Source of the DNA: Segatella copri
GTDB taxonomy: Bacteria; Bacteroidota; Bacteroidia; Bacteroidales; Bacteroidaceae
Assembly (NCBI RefSeq): GCF_949820605.1
Contig: NZ_CATKVU010000006.1
Span: 2,739,001 to 2,803,000 of the forward strand
Length of the DNA stretch: 64,000 bases
Reading direction: 5' to 3'
In this document: positions 1 through 8,155 of the stretch, piece after piece
Layout: every line of letters starts with the position of its first letter
Numbering within the stretch: the first letter of the stretch is position 1
Position numbers and translations under genes: made by a program
Notes under the pieces: model-generated
The model's database searches: none
Seen by the model: the letters and a program-made list of their open reading frames with translations, nothing else
Told to the model about the DNA's origin: nothing

Positions 1-1037
1 ACCAGGGCAGAAGAATCTTCTTTCTTGCATATCAACAATACATTGTCATTCTCGGCTACTATGAAACCATCCAGTCCGTTCAATACAGCCAGCTTTCCTT
101 TAGGCAACTTGATTACATTGTTGTGACAATTCTCCATCATCACATCGCTGTCAACAACCACGTTGTCATCGCTGCTCTTCTGCATCGCCTCGTAGATACT
201 GTGCCAGGTACCCAGATCAGCCCAGCCGAAGTCACACTTCATCATATAGACATTGCTAGGTTTGTCAAGCACTCCGAAATCTACTGATATATTAGGATAA
301 GAAGAGAAACTCTCTTTCATGTATGCATTCTCTGTCTCCACACTGAATTCGGGATACTGTTTATCGTAATTACGGAGTACAGGGGGCAGAATCTTGCAGA
401 AACACTCACGCAGATACTTCACATTAGAAAGGAATAAACCCGTATTCCAATAGAACTCTCCACTCTCTACAAAAATCTTGGCAAACTCTCTTTCCGGTTT
501 CTCTGTAAACGACTGCACCTTGTACAATCCGTTGCCGATAGCTTCACCCATCTGAATATATCCATATCCAGGTTCAGGACGGGTTGGTTTCACACCCATC
601 GTCAGGAAACGGTCATGTTCTGCCACAAAAGCCAGACCTTCCAATACGTTTTCCCGGAAAGCATCTTCATTGAAGATAGCCTGATCCGAAGGAGTGGCGA
701 TGATGCAGGCATCAGGATTGAGCATCGAGATGCGATGATTGGCCCATGCCATGCTAGGTGCCGTATTGCGATGAATAGGTTCCGCCAATATCCGTTCTGC
801 AGGAACCTCAGGCAACTGTTCCTTTACCAGTTGAACATATTCTTCATTTGTGTTGATAAATATATGGTCGGCAGGCACGATCTTTGCCATACGGTCAAAG
901 GTTTGCTGAAGCTGGGTGCGCCCCACTCCAAAGAAGTCGACAAACTGCTTCGGATAGTTGCTACGGCTGCAAGGCCAGAGTCTGCGACCCTTACCTCCCG
1001 CCAATATCACACAATAATTATTTCCGTTACTCTTCAT
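1..1037 (-). CDS. manC: Mannose-1-phosphate guanylyltransferase (3' end outside window)
   Basis: The reverse strand reads an uninterrupted frame from an ATG at 1037 to the window edge, about 345 codons without a stop. Residues 12-22 read LAGGKGRRLWP, the nucleotide-binding signature of sugar-nucleotide pyrophosphorylases. Later stretches (EPIHRNTAPS, ATPSDQAI, GYGYIQMGE, FTEKPE, WNTGLFL, DFGVLDK, GWADLGTW) match the GDP-mannose pyrophosphorylase family. The enzyme would join mannose-1-phosphate and GTP to give GDP-mannose in the cytoplasm for surface polysaccharide synthesis. The gene has its own promoter and is divergent from tRNA-Leu. Only the C-terminus lies outside the window. The alternative would be a related hexose-1-phosphate nucleotidyltransferase, which is less likely given the family-typical motifs. 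Confidence 0.93.
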   Translation of the reverse strand, partial: MKSNGNNYCVILAGGKGRRLWPCSRSNYPKQFVDFFGVGRTQLQQTFDRMAKIVPADHIFINTNEEYVQLVKEQLPEVPAERILAEPIHRNTAPSMAWANHRISMLNPDACIIATPSDQAIFNEDAFRENVLEGLAFVAEHDRFLTMGVKPTRPEPGYGYIQMGEAIGNGLYKVQSFTEKPEREFAKIFVESGEFYWNTGLFLSNVKYLRECFCKILPPVLRNYDKQYPEFSVETENAYMKESFSSYPNISVDFGVLDKPSNVYMMKCDFGWADLGTWHSIYEAMQKSSDDNVVVDSDVMMENCHNNVIKLPKGKLAVLNGLDGFIVAENDNVLLICKKEDSSAL

Positions 1038-1078
1038 ATCTTGAGTCTAATATTTTGTTGGTTTTCAAAATTCATCTG

Positions 1079-1110
1079 TAAAGTTAGTGATTATCCGTGA
1101 AAGTGCCAAA
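1079..1110 (-). promoter_or_regulatory. Promoter of the manC-like gene
   Basis: On the minus strand TTTG (1107-1110) is followed after 20 nt by TAACTTTA (1079-1086), a near match to the Bacteroidota -33/-7 pattern, about 40 nt before the start codon. Confidence 0.6.
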
Positions 1111-1208
1111 GATTTTCTTGAAATTTAATAAAGTGGACTATAAAAACAACAAAAATTTAATGTTTCTGCATTAAAAATGCATTTTTAGAAAAAAAAGTCA
1201 CCAAAAAG

Positions 1209-1240
1209 TTTGTCAGTTCAAAAATTATTAGTACCTTTGC
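1209..1240 (+). promoter_or_regulatory. Promoter of tRNA-Leu
   Basis: TTTG at 1209-1212, 19 nt, then TACCTTTGC at 1232-1240. This is a full match to the Bacteroidota sigma-ABfr consensus and sits 27 nt before the tRNA. Confidence 0.8.
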
Positions 1241-1266
1241 AACCGCAAATAAGCAAGGTGGTATTT

Positions 1267-1351
1267 GCCCAGATGGCGGAATCGGTAGACGCGCTGGTCT
1301 CAAACACCAGTGGAGCAATCCATCCCGGTTCGATCCCGGGTCTGGGTACCA
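1267..1351 (+). tRNA. tRNA-Leu (anticodon CAA)
   Basis: The acceptor arms GCCCAGA and TCTGGGT pair fully. The anticodon stem CTGGT/ACCAG encloses the loop CTCAAAC with anticodon CAA, reading UUG. A long variable arm (TGG..CCA), typical of class II tRNAs, follows, and the T arm is CCCGG/CCGGG. The CCA end is encoded (1349-1351). A hairpin and T-run follow directly. Confidence 0.97.
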
Positions 1352-1355
1352 AGAT

Positions 1356-1385
1356 GGAGAGAAGTTTTACTTCTCTCCTTTTTTC
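1356..1385 (+). terminator. Intrinsic terminator of tRNA-Leu
   Basis: A perfect 9-bp stem (GGAGAGAAG/CTTCTCTCC) with a 5-nt loop is followed by a run of T. Confidence 0.85.
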
Positions 1386-1491
1386 GTTTATATACACATT
1401 TATCCCTGCATATCTACCCACTTACATCCTATCATATCCCCCATTCCACGAAAACGTTTACAACGATTTATTTAGAATAAGCCTTTCTATA

Positions 1492-1524
1492 TTTGGCTTT
1501 TCAAAAGATAATATTTATCTTTGC
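1492..1524 (+). promoter_or_regulatory. Promoter of the GH28 gene
   Basis: TTTG at 1492-1495, 20 nt, TATCTTTGC at 1516-1524, giving a leader of about 40 nt before the ATG at 1572. Confidence 0.75.
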
Positions 1525-1571
1525 AGAAGAAATAGCTTATATATAATAACCCAACAAACCGAAAAAAATAG

Positions 1572-3146
1572 ATGAAGAAATTTTTTAGCATGGTATGTGC
1601 TTGCTTGTTGGCGCTAAGTGCCCAGGCAACCGACATCAAGAAGTATGATGCTCTTTACGAGAATCTACCATTCCAGATGGAGAAGGTGACCCGTCCGCAA
1701 TTCCCAGCCAATGAGGTAAACCTCAAGGACTTTGGGGCTATTGGAGATGGCTCTTCTCTCTGTACCACAGCCTTTGCCAAGGCTATCGATGCGCTGACTC
1801 AGAAAGGCGGCGGCAAACTCATCGTTCCACAGGGCGTATGGTTCACAGGTCCTATCGTATTGAAGAGCAATATCAACCTGCATCTCGAAAAAGGTGCAGT
1901 CATCCTTTTCTCACCAGATGATGCCCTCTACCCTTTTATAGAAACATCGTTTGAGGGTTTGGATACACGCCGATGCCAGTCGCCTATCTCTGGTCATCAT
2001 CTTACCAACGTGGCAATTACCGGTCAGGGTTGCATTGACGGAAACGGAGAATACTGGCGCCCTTTGAAGAAGCAGAAGGTTACCGCTGCCCAGTGGAAGC
2101 AGATTACTTCACGTGGCGGTGCGTTCAAGAGAGCCGACTACTGGTTCCCATCAGAAGGTGCATTGAAGGCTGACAACAGTGCCAACATGAATGTGCCTAA
2201 AACTCCAGCTTCAGAAGAAGAATGGAATGAGATCAAGCGTTTCCTCCGTCCGGTAATGATCAGTCTCGTAAGCTGCAAGAACGTTTGGCTCAATGGGGTC
2301 ATCTTCCAGAACTCTCCTGCATGGAACATCCATCCGCTGATGTGCGAGAACGTTCTTATAGAAGATGTATTGGTCCGCAACCCTTCATATGCTCAGAATG
2401 GTGATGGTCTTGACCTGGAGAGCTGCAAGAATGCACTTATCGTCAACTCTACTTTCGATGTAGGCGATGACGGTATCTGTATCAAGAGCGGTAAGGATGC
2501 TGACGGAAGAAAGCGCGGCATTCCTTGCGAGAATGTCATCGTAAACGGCTGTACCGTATTCAAGGGTCATGGCGGTTTCGTTGTTGGCAGCGAGATGAGC
2601 GGTGGCGTAAAGAATATCAAGGTGAGCGACTGCCAGTTCCTCGGCACCGATGTAGGTCTCCGTTTCAAGAGTACCCGCGGTCGTGGTGGTGTAGTAGAGA
2701 ATATCTACATCGACAACATGTCAATGTTTGATATTCAGACAGATGTCATCACCTTCGACCTTTACTACGGTGGCAAGTCTGCCGTTGAGGTTCTCAACGA
2801 TGGCGATGAGGCTAAGAGCCAGAAGGTACAGAAGTTCAAGGTAGACGAGACAACACCTTGCTTCCGCAATATCGACATCAACCATGTCATCTGCCGCACA
2901 GCCCGTCGTGCAGCTTACTTCAATGGTCTCCCAGAGATGCCGGTAAGCAACATCCACATCAAGGATATGGAGGTAAACAATGCTGAGTATGGTATCGTCA
3001 TCAACCGTACTGACGGCGTGAAGCTCGAAAACATCAAGGTTAGTGCAAAGAATCACACCTTCGATGCAAAGAACTCGAAGAATGTGACTGTCAACGACAA
3101 GACATACAAGAAGATTGACGAAAAGGGTATCACCCTCGATTTCTAA
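1572..3146 (+). CDS. Secreted glycoside hydrolase family 28 (polygalacturonase-like)
   Basis: The 524-residue protein starts with a clear signal peptide (MKKFFSMVCACLLALSAQA). A right-handed beta-helix pectinase follows. The GH28 active-site elements appear in order: NSPAWNIHP; NGDGLDLES near 276-284; GDDGICIKSG near 298-307 with the catalytic Asp pair; GHGG near 332; and RFKS near 363. The family hydrolyses alpha-1,4-linked galacturonate or related uronides, here presumably in the periplasm or at the cell surface. The gene stands alone between its own promoter and a strong terminator. Exo- versus endo-activity and the exact substrate (pectin or a rhamnogalacturonan) cannot be read from sequence. 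No SusC/D pair is adjacent. Confidence 0.93.
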   Translation: MKKFFSMVCACLLALSAQATDIKKYDALYENLPFQMEKVTRPQFPANEVNLKDFGAIGDGSSLCTTAFAKAIDALTQKGGGKLIVPQGVWFTGPIVLKSNINLHLEKGAVILFSPDDALYPFIETSFEGLDTRRCQSPISGHHLTNVAITGQGCIDGNGEYWRPLKKQKVTAAQWKQITSRGGAFKRADYWFPSEGALKADNSANMNVPKTPASEEEWNEIKRFLRPVMISLVSCKNVWLNGVIFQNSPAWNIHPLMCENVLIEDVLVRNPSYAQNGDGLDLESCKNALIVNSTFDVGDDGICIKSGKDADGRKRGIPCENVIVNGCTVFKGHGGFVVGSEMSGGVKNIKVSDCQFLGTDVGLRFKSTRGRGGVVENIYIDNMSMFDIQTDVITFDLYYGGKSAVEVLNDGDEAKSQKVQKFKVDETTPCFRNIDINHVICRTARRAAYFNGLPEMPVSNIHIKDMEVNNAEYGIVINRTDGVKLENIKVSAKNHTFDAKNSKNVTVNDKTYKKIDEKGITLDF

Positions 3147-3173
3147 CCGACATTCATCAGACAAAACATTTAT

Positions 3174-3217
3174 AATGCCGCCCTAACCCCATCAAGAATG
3201 GCAGTTAGGGCGGCATT
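3174..3217 (+). terminator. Terminator after the GH28 gene
   Basis: A 14-bp perfect stem (AATGCCGCCCTAAC with its complement) flanks a short loop 27 nt after the stop codon. It could serve both strands, since the minus-strand immunity-like gene ends just beyond it. Confidence 0.85.
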
Positions 3218-3234
3218 TCAGCTTATAGTACATG

Positions 3235-3256
3235 TCTTCACTCTTCACCTTCTTCC
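3235..3256. repeat. GTGAAGA-type heptamer cluster
   Basis: Tandem TCTTCAC-type heptamers (TCTTCACTCTTCACC then TCTTCC) lie in the intergenic stretch. They belong to the same dispersed family seen at 14.3, 14.4, 19.7, 37.8 and 38.6 kb. A short minus-strand frame crosses this spot but I could not support it as a gene. Confidence 0.5.
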
Positions 3257-3323
3257 CTTTCCTCGTCATACCGACAAAGCAGTAGAAAAAGTCCTCATGA
3301 GCAGACCGAATCTTCCATATCAC

Positions 3324-3688
3324 CTATAAGTCATTTTGTTTATAAGATAAATGAATACAAGCTGTATCTGCATGATGAATCAAGAGGAGCGTTTTCTCCC
3401 CTTTTCTCTTTACAATTCTATCGCCCTTTTGGTATTTTTGATACAAATCCCAAAAGGCAGATAGATTCTCATGGATTGTATCTCCATGAGGATCTACACC
3501 AACAAAGGAGAAACCTCTATATTCCTTGCACGATACGACATGAAAATCATAAGCCTTGGGGACTTCCTCGTCAAGAATCTGCTTCTTGACATCATCATCA
3601 GTTTCATACAAACGAAACTCATAGAAGAACTACCCAAAGATAATAAGGAGGATTCCGAATACCTTGCTATGTTTTTTAAGTCACTCAT
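3324..3688 (-). pseudogene. Frameshifted small gene at the end of the Rhs operon
   Basis: The ATG at 3688 overlaps the stop of the preceding lipoprotein gene (ATGAGTGA), as expected for a coupled start. It opens MSDLKNIARYSESSLLSLGSSS and then runs off frame. The following reading frame, from about 3632 down to 3324, continues YEFRLYETDDDVKKQ and has a good protein-like composition to its stop, but it has only a TTG start. One extra base near 3625-3640 would join the two into one protein of about 120 residues. I do not recognise the family. By position it is a candidate immunity or orphan accessory gene of the Rhs locus. The frame break may be real or an assembly error. Confidence 0.55.
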
Positions 3689-4145
3689 CTTTATATCTTA
3701 TATCCTTATCTAAATTACCATTTTTGTCTCGAACAACCATCCACTTATGATATAGTTTTTTTGCACAAATGTCTTTCCAAGAATTGCGCTTTACATCCTC
3801 GAATTTAATCAAAAAGAAATAGCACGTATCTTTCCTTGAAAACAAATATACAGAATCCTCACAACATGTTGAATCCGGGAAGACTGCCATAATACCTCGT
3901 AAAGATAATTCTTTGTTTACTGGAATATTAATGGTATCCAATTCCTCGATACCAGGTATATCATAAGCAGGCAATATCTGACAATGCACACTATCAATGG
4001 CATCAAAGTAAGAATGTCCTATAATTAATGTATCACCTGTGCAATTTTTAAACTCCACACTTCTTTTGTAATAACCAAATGGTAAGCAAGATGAAACCAA
4101 ATACAGAATCATCAAGAATACGTTAAATATGAATAACTTTTTCAT
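3681..4145 (-). CDS. Small lipoprotein of unknown function
   Basis: The 154-residue protein starts with a hydrophobic signal ending in a lipobox-like LVSSC near residue 20, so it is probably a lipoprotein. The remainder (FKNCTGDTLIIGHSYFD; VYLFSRKDTCYFFLIKFED) resembles small cysteine-containing envelope proteins, but I cannot name the family. It follows the Imm26-like gene after 2 nt and overlaps the next gene by 8 nt, so it belongs to the same transcript. Its place in the string of small genes behind the Rhs toxin makes an immunity or adaptor role plausible; that is inference only. Confidence 0.7.
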   Translation of the reverse strand: MKKLFIFNVFLMILYLVSSCLPFGYYKRSVEFKNCTGDTLIIGHSYFDAIDSVHCQILPAYDIPGIEELDTINIPVNKELSLRGIMAVFPDSTCCEDSVYLFSRKDTCYFFLIKFEDVKRNSWKDICAKKLYHKWMVVRDKNGNLDKDIRYKDE

Positions 4146-4147
4146 TT

Positions 4148-4447
4148 TTATTTCAATTCGTGAAAAGGGTACTTCCCTGTTATTATCTTCTGATAAACAG
4201 CGTAAGGAGGATAAACAAATCCCATACTATACGATTTATATTCTCCCACTAAATCACCTATATGTATATATTTCTGATTAATAGTCCACACATACCACTT
4301 GTGTGACACTGTTAGATGATTCGTATTGCCTGGCGAATACAATTGTTCCGTATCTATTGCTACATACTGAAGATAGATTCTTGCACCATCTTCCAACGTC
4401 ACATAATAGATGTCTCCTACTCTATTTTGAATTCTTTTCTTAGCCAT
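4148..4447 (-). CDS. Imm26-like immunity protein
   Basis: The 99-residue protein is read from the ATG at 4447; a TTG three codons earlier is an alternative. It opens with KKRIQNRVGDIYYVTLEDG followed by ARIYLQYVAID. This resembles the N-terminal pattern of immunity protein family 26 (basic residues, then GDI, then an aromatic/valine strand, then DG and a second strand). Imm26 proteins are small cytoplasmic antidotes found beside polymorphic toxins. It sits second behind the Rhs gene, after a membrane protein. Family assignment is by eye; a profile search against Imm26 would settle it. Confidence 0.55.
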   Translation of the reverse strand: MAKKRIQNRVGDIYYVTLEDGARIYLQYVAIDTEQLYSPGNTNHLTVSHKWYVWTINQKYIHIGDLVGEYKSYSMGFVYPPYAVYQKIITGKYPFHELK

Positions 4448-4488
4448 GTTTTGCAAAATTACGACATTTATATCAAATTAGACTGCAC

Positions 4489-5025
4489 CTACTTCACCCA
4501 AAGCACTATGGACAAATAAGCAGCATACAAAGAACCCAGAAACACACATAACGTTATGAAGTGCCATTTTTTATTGTTTTTTTCCTTTTTGAACTTCTTA
4601 AAATATACTTTATATACATTATCTTTGAATGCGGACAAATAAGCAATCAAACTCGATAAGCACAAGCATATTATCACGCATATTTCAAAATAAGCGTCTG
4701 GTATAACGACTAATCCCAAATGCCTAACCAAGGAGACAAACAACATTATATAAGCCCCAAACAAAATTCCAAATATGGGTTTAGCATACATCATACTAAC
4801 ACCGTAATCTAAATTATATACAACATTCTTAGATATACGTTTGCGCCATGCTATATATTCTTCCAATGTCGTTTTTTCCTTATTTATAAGGCTAAACGGA
4901 TCCCATTTATATGTAAGTTCGTAAGCTTTGTTCATCAATGAACTAAATAATTTATCCGCTAAATTATTGCTCCACACTTCAAAACAGTAGAAAGAATATA
5001 ATAATCGATTACAATAACTTTTCAT
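4489..5025 (-). CDS. Multi-pass membrane protein, candidate immunity protein of the Rhs tip
   Basis: The 178-residue protein begins only 7 nt after the Rhs stop codon. It shows about three hydrophobic segments: roughly residues 83-105 (IFGILFGAYIMLFVSLV), 113-133 (ICVIICLCLSSLIAYL) and 157-177 (ITLCVFLGSLYAAYLSIVLW). The loops are lysine-rich (YFKKFKKEKNNKK). I recognise no family. Small inner-membrane proteins encoded directly behind a toxin usually protect against membrane-acting effectors, and the Rhs tip here is hydrophobic and glycine-rich. That pairing is inferred from order and composition. Confidence 0.7.
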   Translation of the reverse strand: MKSYCNRLLYSFYCFEVWSNNLADKLFSSLMNKAYELTYKWDPFSLINKEKTTLEEYIAWRKRISKNVVYNLDYGVSMMYAKPIFGILFGAYIMLFVSLVRHLGLVVIPDAYFEICVIICLCLSSLIAYLSAFKDNVYKVYFKKFKKEKNNKKWHFITLCVFLGSLYAAYLSIVLWVK

Positions 5026-5032
5026 ATTAATA

Positions 5033-8000
5033 TCATTTTACGAAATTAAACATTATACCTCCTAAAGCGAAGCCTAGTTCACCTCCTACATAGCTTCCAC
5101 CAAAGCTGCCCAGCATTTCTAAGGGGAGCGTTGCATAACCAAAACCGATAACGCCACCAGCTAGTCGTCCAATTATTGCACCGCCCCAAGTTCCCAACTC
5201 ACGACCTGCAACTTGAAAACATAACTTTTCACAATTTGTACCAATTTTATTTCCATCAGCTATATATGCAGCTTTAAAGTGAGAATAATCTTCCGCAGAT
5301 GACATTGCTCGTGTGAAATAGTTTAAATGACTAAGTCCTTTTAATTCTCTCGTTCTTACATATTGGTTGCCATAAAATATATGATTATTAGCTCTTGGGA
5401 AATAGAATTTTCCATTTGTACCAATTCTGCATTTCCTTCCATAATTATTCAAACTCTCCAGAAAAGATACACCAGTAGCTGCCGTTTCATAAACACCAGC
5501 TGTTTCTATATATTGCTTTGCTGCCTCACTAGGATATATTACCACATCACGAATAGAGCCAACAATATGGTCTTGACTATCATGTCTATAGGTTATATCA
5601 TGCTCTGCGAAATTGAATGCACCAATTTGCAAGCCATTCAATAATCCCTGATAGAAATTACCTCCAGAAGCTAATGAGACAGCTCCACCCATTGCGGCAG
5701 TTGACGACATCAATGCCCAACTAGGAAGATGGACAGACTGAGCAAATGTACCCATTAATGAACCTCCTGCTCCTGAAACGACACCAGAAAAGAAGTTTTC
5801 ACCACTGAGTCCATTAAAAAGTCCAGTTGACAACCCATGCGCTCCTGCTCGAAGCAGTTCATGTCCTAATCCACCTACTGCACCGAATGCAGCACCAATA
5901 CCATAAGTTGCGGCTCCTCCAGCTGCCCCAAAGAGAGCACCTTTCCAAATACTCTTACCTGACATTCCTGCATGCATTGCACCCATTACTGCACCAGAAA
6001 CAACACTAAACACCAAAAAGTCATCAATTCCGAACAATTCTCCATTTGGGTCAGTATATTTGAGAGGATTGTTCAAGCAATAGCTATATCGATTATAGTT
6101 CTGGCTAAAATCGGGAGTTTGAACATAATTGTCTGGACTTAGGAATCTGCCCAGTACAGGATCGTACAAGCGACCATTCATGTTGATGATTTGATAATCA
6201 TTCAGCATTTCATGCCCACAATAACCACGAATGAAACCAATTTTGTTCATTGTGACAGTTTGCTTTCCCCATGCATCATAAGATGCAGAGTACACTTGAG
6301 TACCATCACCAGCATAAATAGAAATGATACTACCTATATTGTCCTTTACAACAACATAAGGCAAGAATGTTCCGTTATCCTTCCGCAACATCACAAAATT
6401 ATCATCCACATAGATGAACTCTGTGACATTACCATTCTTATCTATCACCTTGTCATAATCGGTATCATAGAAGGTTGTCTTCTCTACGACTCCATTATTG
6501 TATGAGGTCGATTTCCAACGCTGCATATCTGGACCATAGACAAAATCAACGGATGTCAAGGAATTACCATCATCGATACGACCTATCCTGCCAAGTTCAT
6601 TGAACTCGGTAGATAGCGTTGCACTTGGTATAATCCTTCTGATATTATCTACACTCATGACAGCATGTGGCTTTTGTCCGTATTCATAATTACCAACGTC
6701 CAACTTATTCAAAATATTGCCATCGTTTGCATATTTTATAATTAAATTTCGTTGTCCGTTGTAGCTGACGGAAGTCAATCTATCCACCCCATCATAGGTG
6801 AAAGTCTCCTTCTGTGAGTTCACTCCTGTTCGAGATAGAAGATTATCCGTGGCAGAATCATATTCGTACTCGAAAGAATTCTTATGACTGGTGCAATTAA
6901 CGTCAACACTCTTCACATGCCCATTCGTACTTAAAGTGACTGCCTTACTGCCAAATGTATTCAGCAATTTGTATCTAGTGGTGATACCATCATAAAATGC
7001 CAAAGACTTAAACTCCACATTGTTGTATTTCTTTGCCATCAAATATCCATTAGCATCATACACATAGCCTAGGGTCAGACCTCCAGGATAGACAACGCTA
7101 GCAATGCTGCCATCCATATTGTAACTATAGGTATATTGGTGCGACTCATCACCTTCCACAGAACGAGTCCTAGAAGTGAGTCTGCCAAATACATCATAAG
7201 AATAACTCTCCAAGTTGTTACCACAAGTCGTCTTAATCAACTGCAAGTTGTCATTACCAGACGTTCCATAAGTTCTAGTAATTTCCATATCGCCGACATG
7301 TGAAGTCGTCAATCGTCCCAACTCATCGTAAGTATTTGTCGTGACAATGCCACGAGCATCTGTTTGCTTCAACAACTTACCATCGGCTGCATACTCATAA
7401 GTAGTTGTGCCAGCATCAGGATCTGTCATAGAAGTCTTATTGCCAACGGCATCATACTCCACCAAAGTCTTAGAGCCTTCGCAATTTATCTCCACAGGTT
7501 TGCCCATGGAATTGTAAACATACGACACACTTGACACAGGATCGGAAGAGGTCTTGACATTTCCCCAAGCATCCGTTGTCTTCGTGTAGCTCTTACCTCC
7601 AATCTTTGTAGTAACGCTTCGATTGCCATAAGCATAAGAATAGTTCTTGCCTCGTTGAGTCTGGTTATCCGAAGTCATTCGTCCCAACTTGTCATAAGAC
7701 AAGAGTTCCATATATGTCAATTTTCCATCAGATACTGACTTACGAAGAACCTGGTCTTTCGCATTATAGGCATACGTTTCCTTATGTTGTACACCACAAG
7801 GCAAGGCATACTGACAAAGCGTTTTTCGTCCATAAGAATCATACCATGTCTTTACGGTAGGCTTGCCTGTTTCACTTTCCTCAATGTAGTACTTCAAATT
7901 AGTAGAGCTTCCCCAATAAATAATAGAGGTTTCTACTGCGCTGGTAGGATGCATCGTCTTGATGAGATTTCCCCATCCATCATATTGATATCTGGTAGTC

Positions 8001-8155
8001 AAAGGATGTGTCACATCTGTCATGTCGACAGTACTCAACACATCACCCCATATATCATAAGTGTAAAGCATTTCCGATGCGGCAGGCGTTTGCCATTCTT
8101 TCTTCAAGAATCTTTTGGTATCATCGTAGCTATAATGCTTGGTTATCGTAGCCAT
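5033..8155 (-). CDS. Rhs/YD-repeat protein with variable C-terminal tip
   Basis: The protein has about 1,040 residues from the ATG at 8155; the frame stays open to a TTG at 8191. It consists of many YD repeats (YDSYGRKT, YDALGRL-like units, YEYDSATDNLL) ending in the Rhs core (YDAWGKQTV, GYCGHEML, NGRLYDPVLGRFLSPD, YSYCLNNPLKYTDPNGE). About 335 residues follow: an Ala/Gly-rich hydrophobic linker, a GNQYVRT-containing segment, and a glycine-zipper-like end (GGAIIGRLAGGVIGF). Known: Rhs cores form a shell that encloses and cleaves off a C-terminal toxin. The protein has no signal peptide and its first residues continue the YD pattern of the upstream SpvB protein. It may therefore be the second half of one split polypeptide. 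The tip's activity is unknown. Confidence 0.9.
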   Translation of the reverse strand: MATITKHYSYDDTKRFLKKEWQTPAASEMLYTYDIWGDVLSTVDMTDVTHPLTTRYQYDGWGNLIKTMHPTSAVETSIIYWGSSTNLKYYIEESETGKPTVKTWYDSYGRKTLCQYALPCGVQHKETYAYNAKDQVLRKSVSDGKLTYMELLSYDKLGRMTSDNQTQRGKNYSYAYGNRSVTTKIGGKSYTKTTDAWGNVKTSSDPVSSVSYVYNSMGKPVEINCEGSKTLVEYDAVGNKTSMTDPDAGTTTYEYAADGKLLKQTDARGIVTTNTYDELGRLTTSHVGDMEITRTYGTSGNDNLQLIKTTCGNNLESYSYDVFGRLTSRTRSVEGDESHQYTYSYNMDGSIASVVYPGGLTLGYVYDANGYLMAKKYNNVEFKSLAFYDGITTRYKLLNTFGSKAVTLSTNGHVKSVDVNCTSHKNSFEYEYDSATDNLLSRTGVNSQKETFTYDGVDRLTSVSYNGQRNLIIKYANDGNILNKLDVGNYEYGQKPHAVMSVDNIRRIIPSATLSTEFNELGRIGRIDDGNSLTSVDFVYGPDMQRWKSTSYNNGVVEKTTFYDTDYDKVIDKNGNVTEFIYVDDNFVMLRKDNGTFLPYVVVKDNIGSIISIYAGDGTQVYSASYDAWGKQTVTMNKIGFIRGYCGHEMLNDYQIINMNGRLYDPVLGRFLSPDNYVQTPDFSQNYNRYSYCLNNPLKYTDPNGELFGIDDFLVFSVVSGAVMGAMHAGMSGKSIWKGALFGAAGGAATYGIGAAFGAVGGLGHELLRAGAHGLSTGLFNGLSGENFFSGVVSGAGGSLMGTFAQSVHLPSWALMSSTAAMGGAVSLASGGNFYQGLLNGLQIGAFNFAEHDITYRHDSQDHIVGSIRDVVIYPSEAAKQYIETAGVYETAATGVSFLESLNNYGRKCRIGTNGKFYFPRANNHIFYGNQYVRTRELKGLSHLNYFTRAMSSAEDYSHFKAAYIADGNKIGTNCEKLCFQVAGRELGTWGGAIIGRLAGGVIGFGYATLPLEMLGSFGGSYVGGELGFALGGIMFNFVK

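Noticed and set aside
1210..1575. 121-codon frame across tRNA-Leu
   Set aside because: It reads through the tRNA gene, its terminator and the GH28 promoter.
3180..3327. Minus-strand frame of about 45 codons (EDFFYCFVGMTRKGKK..)
   Set aside because: No good start codon, crosses the terminator and heptamer repeat, and could not be tied to a family.
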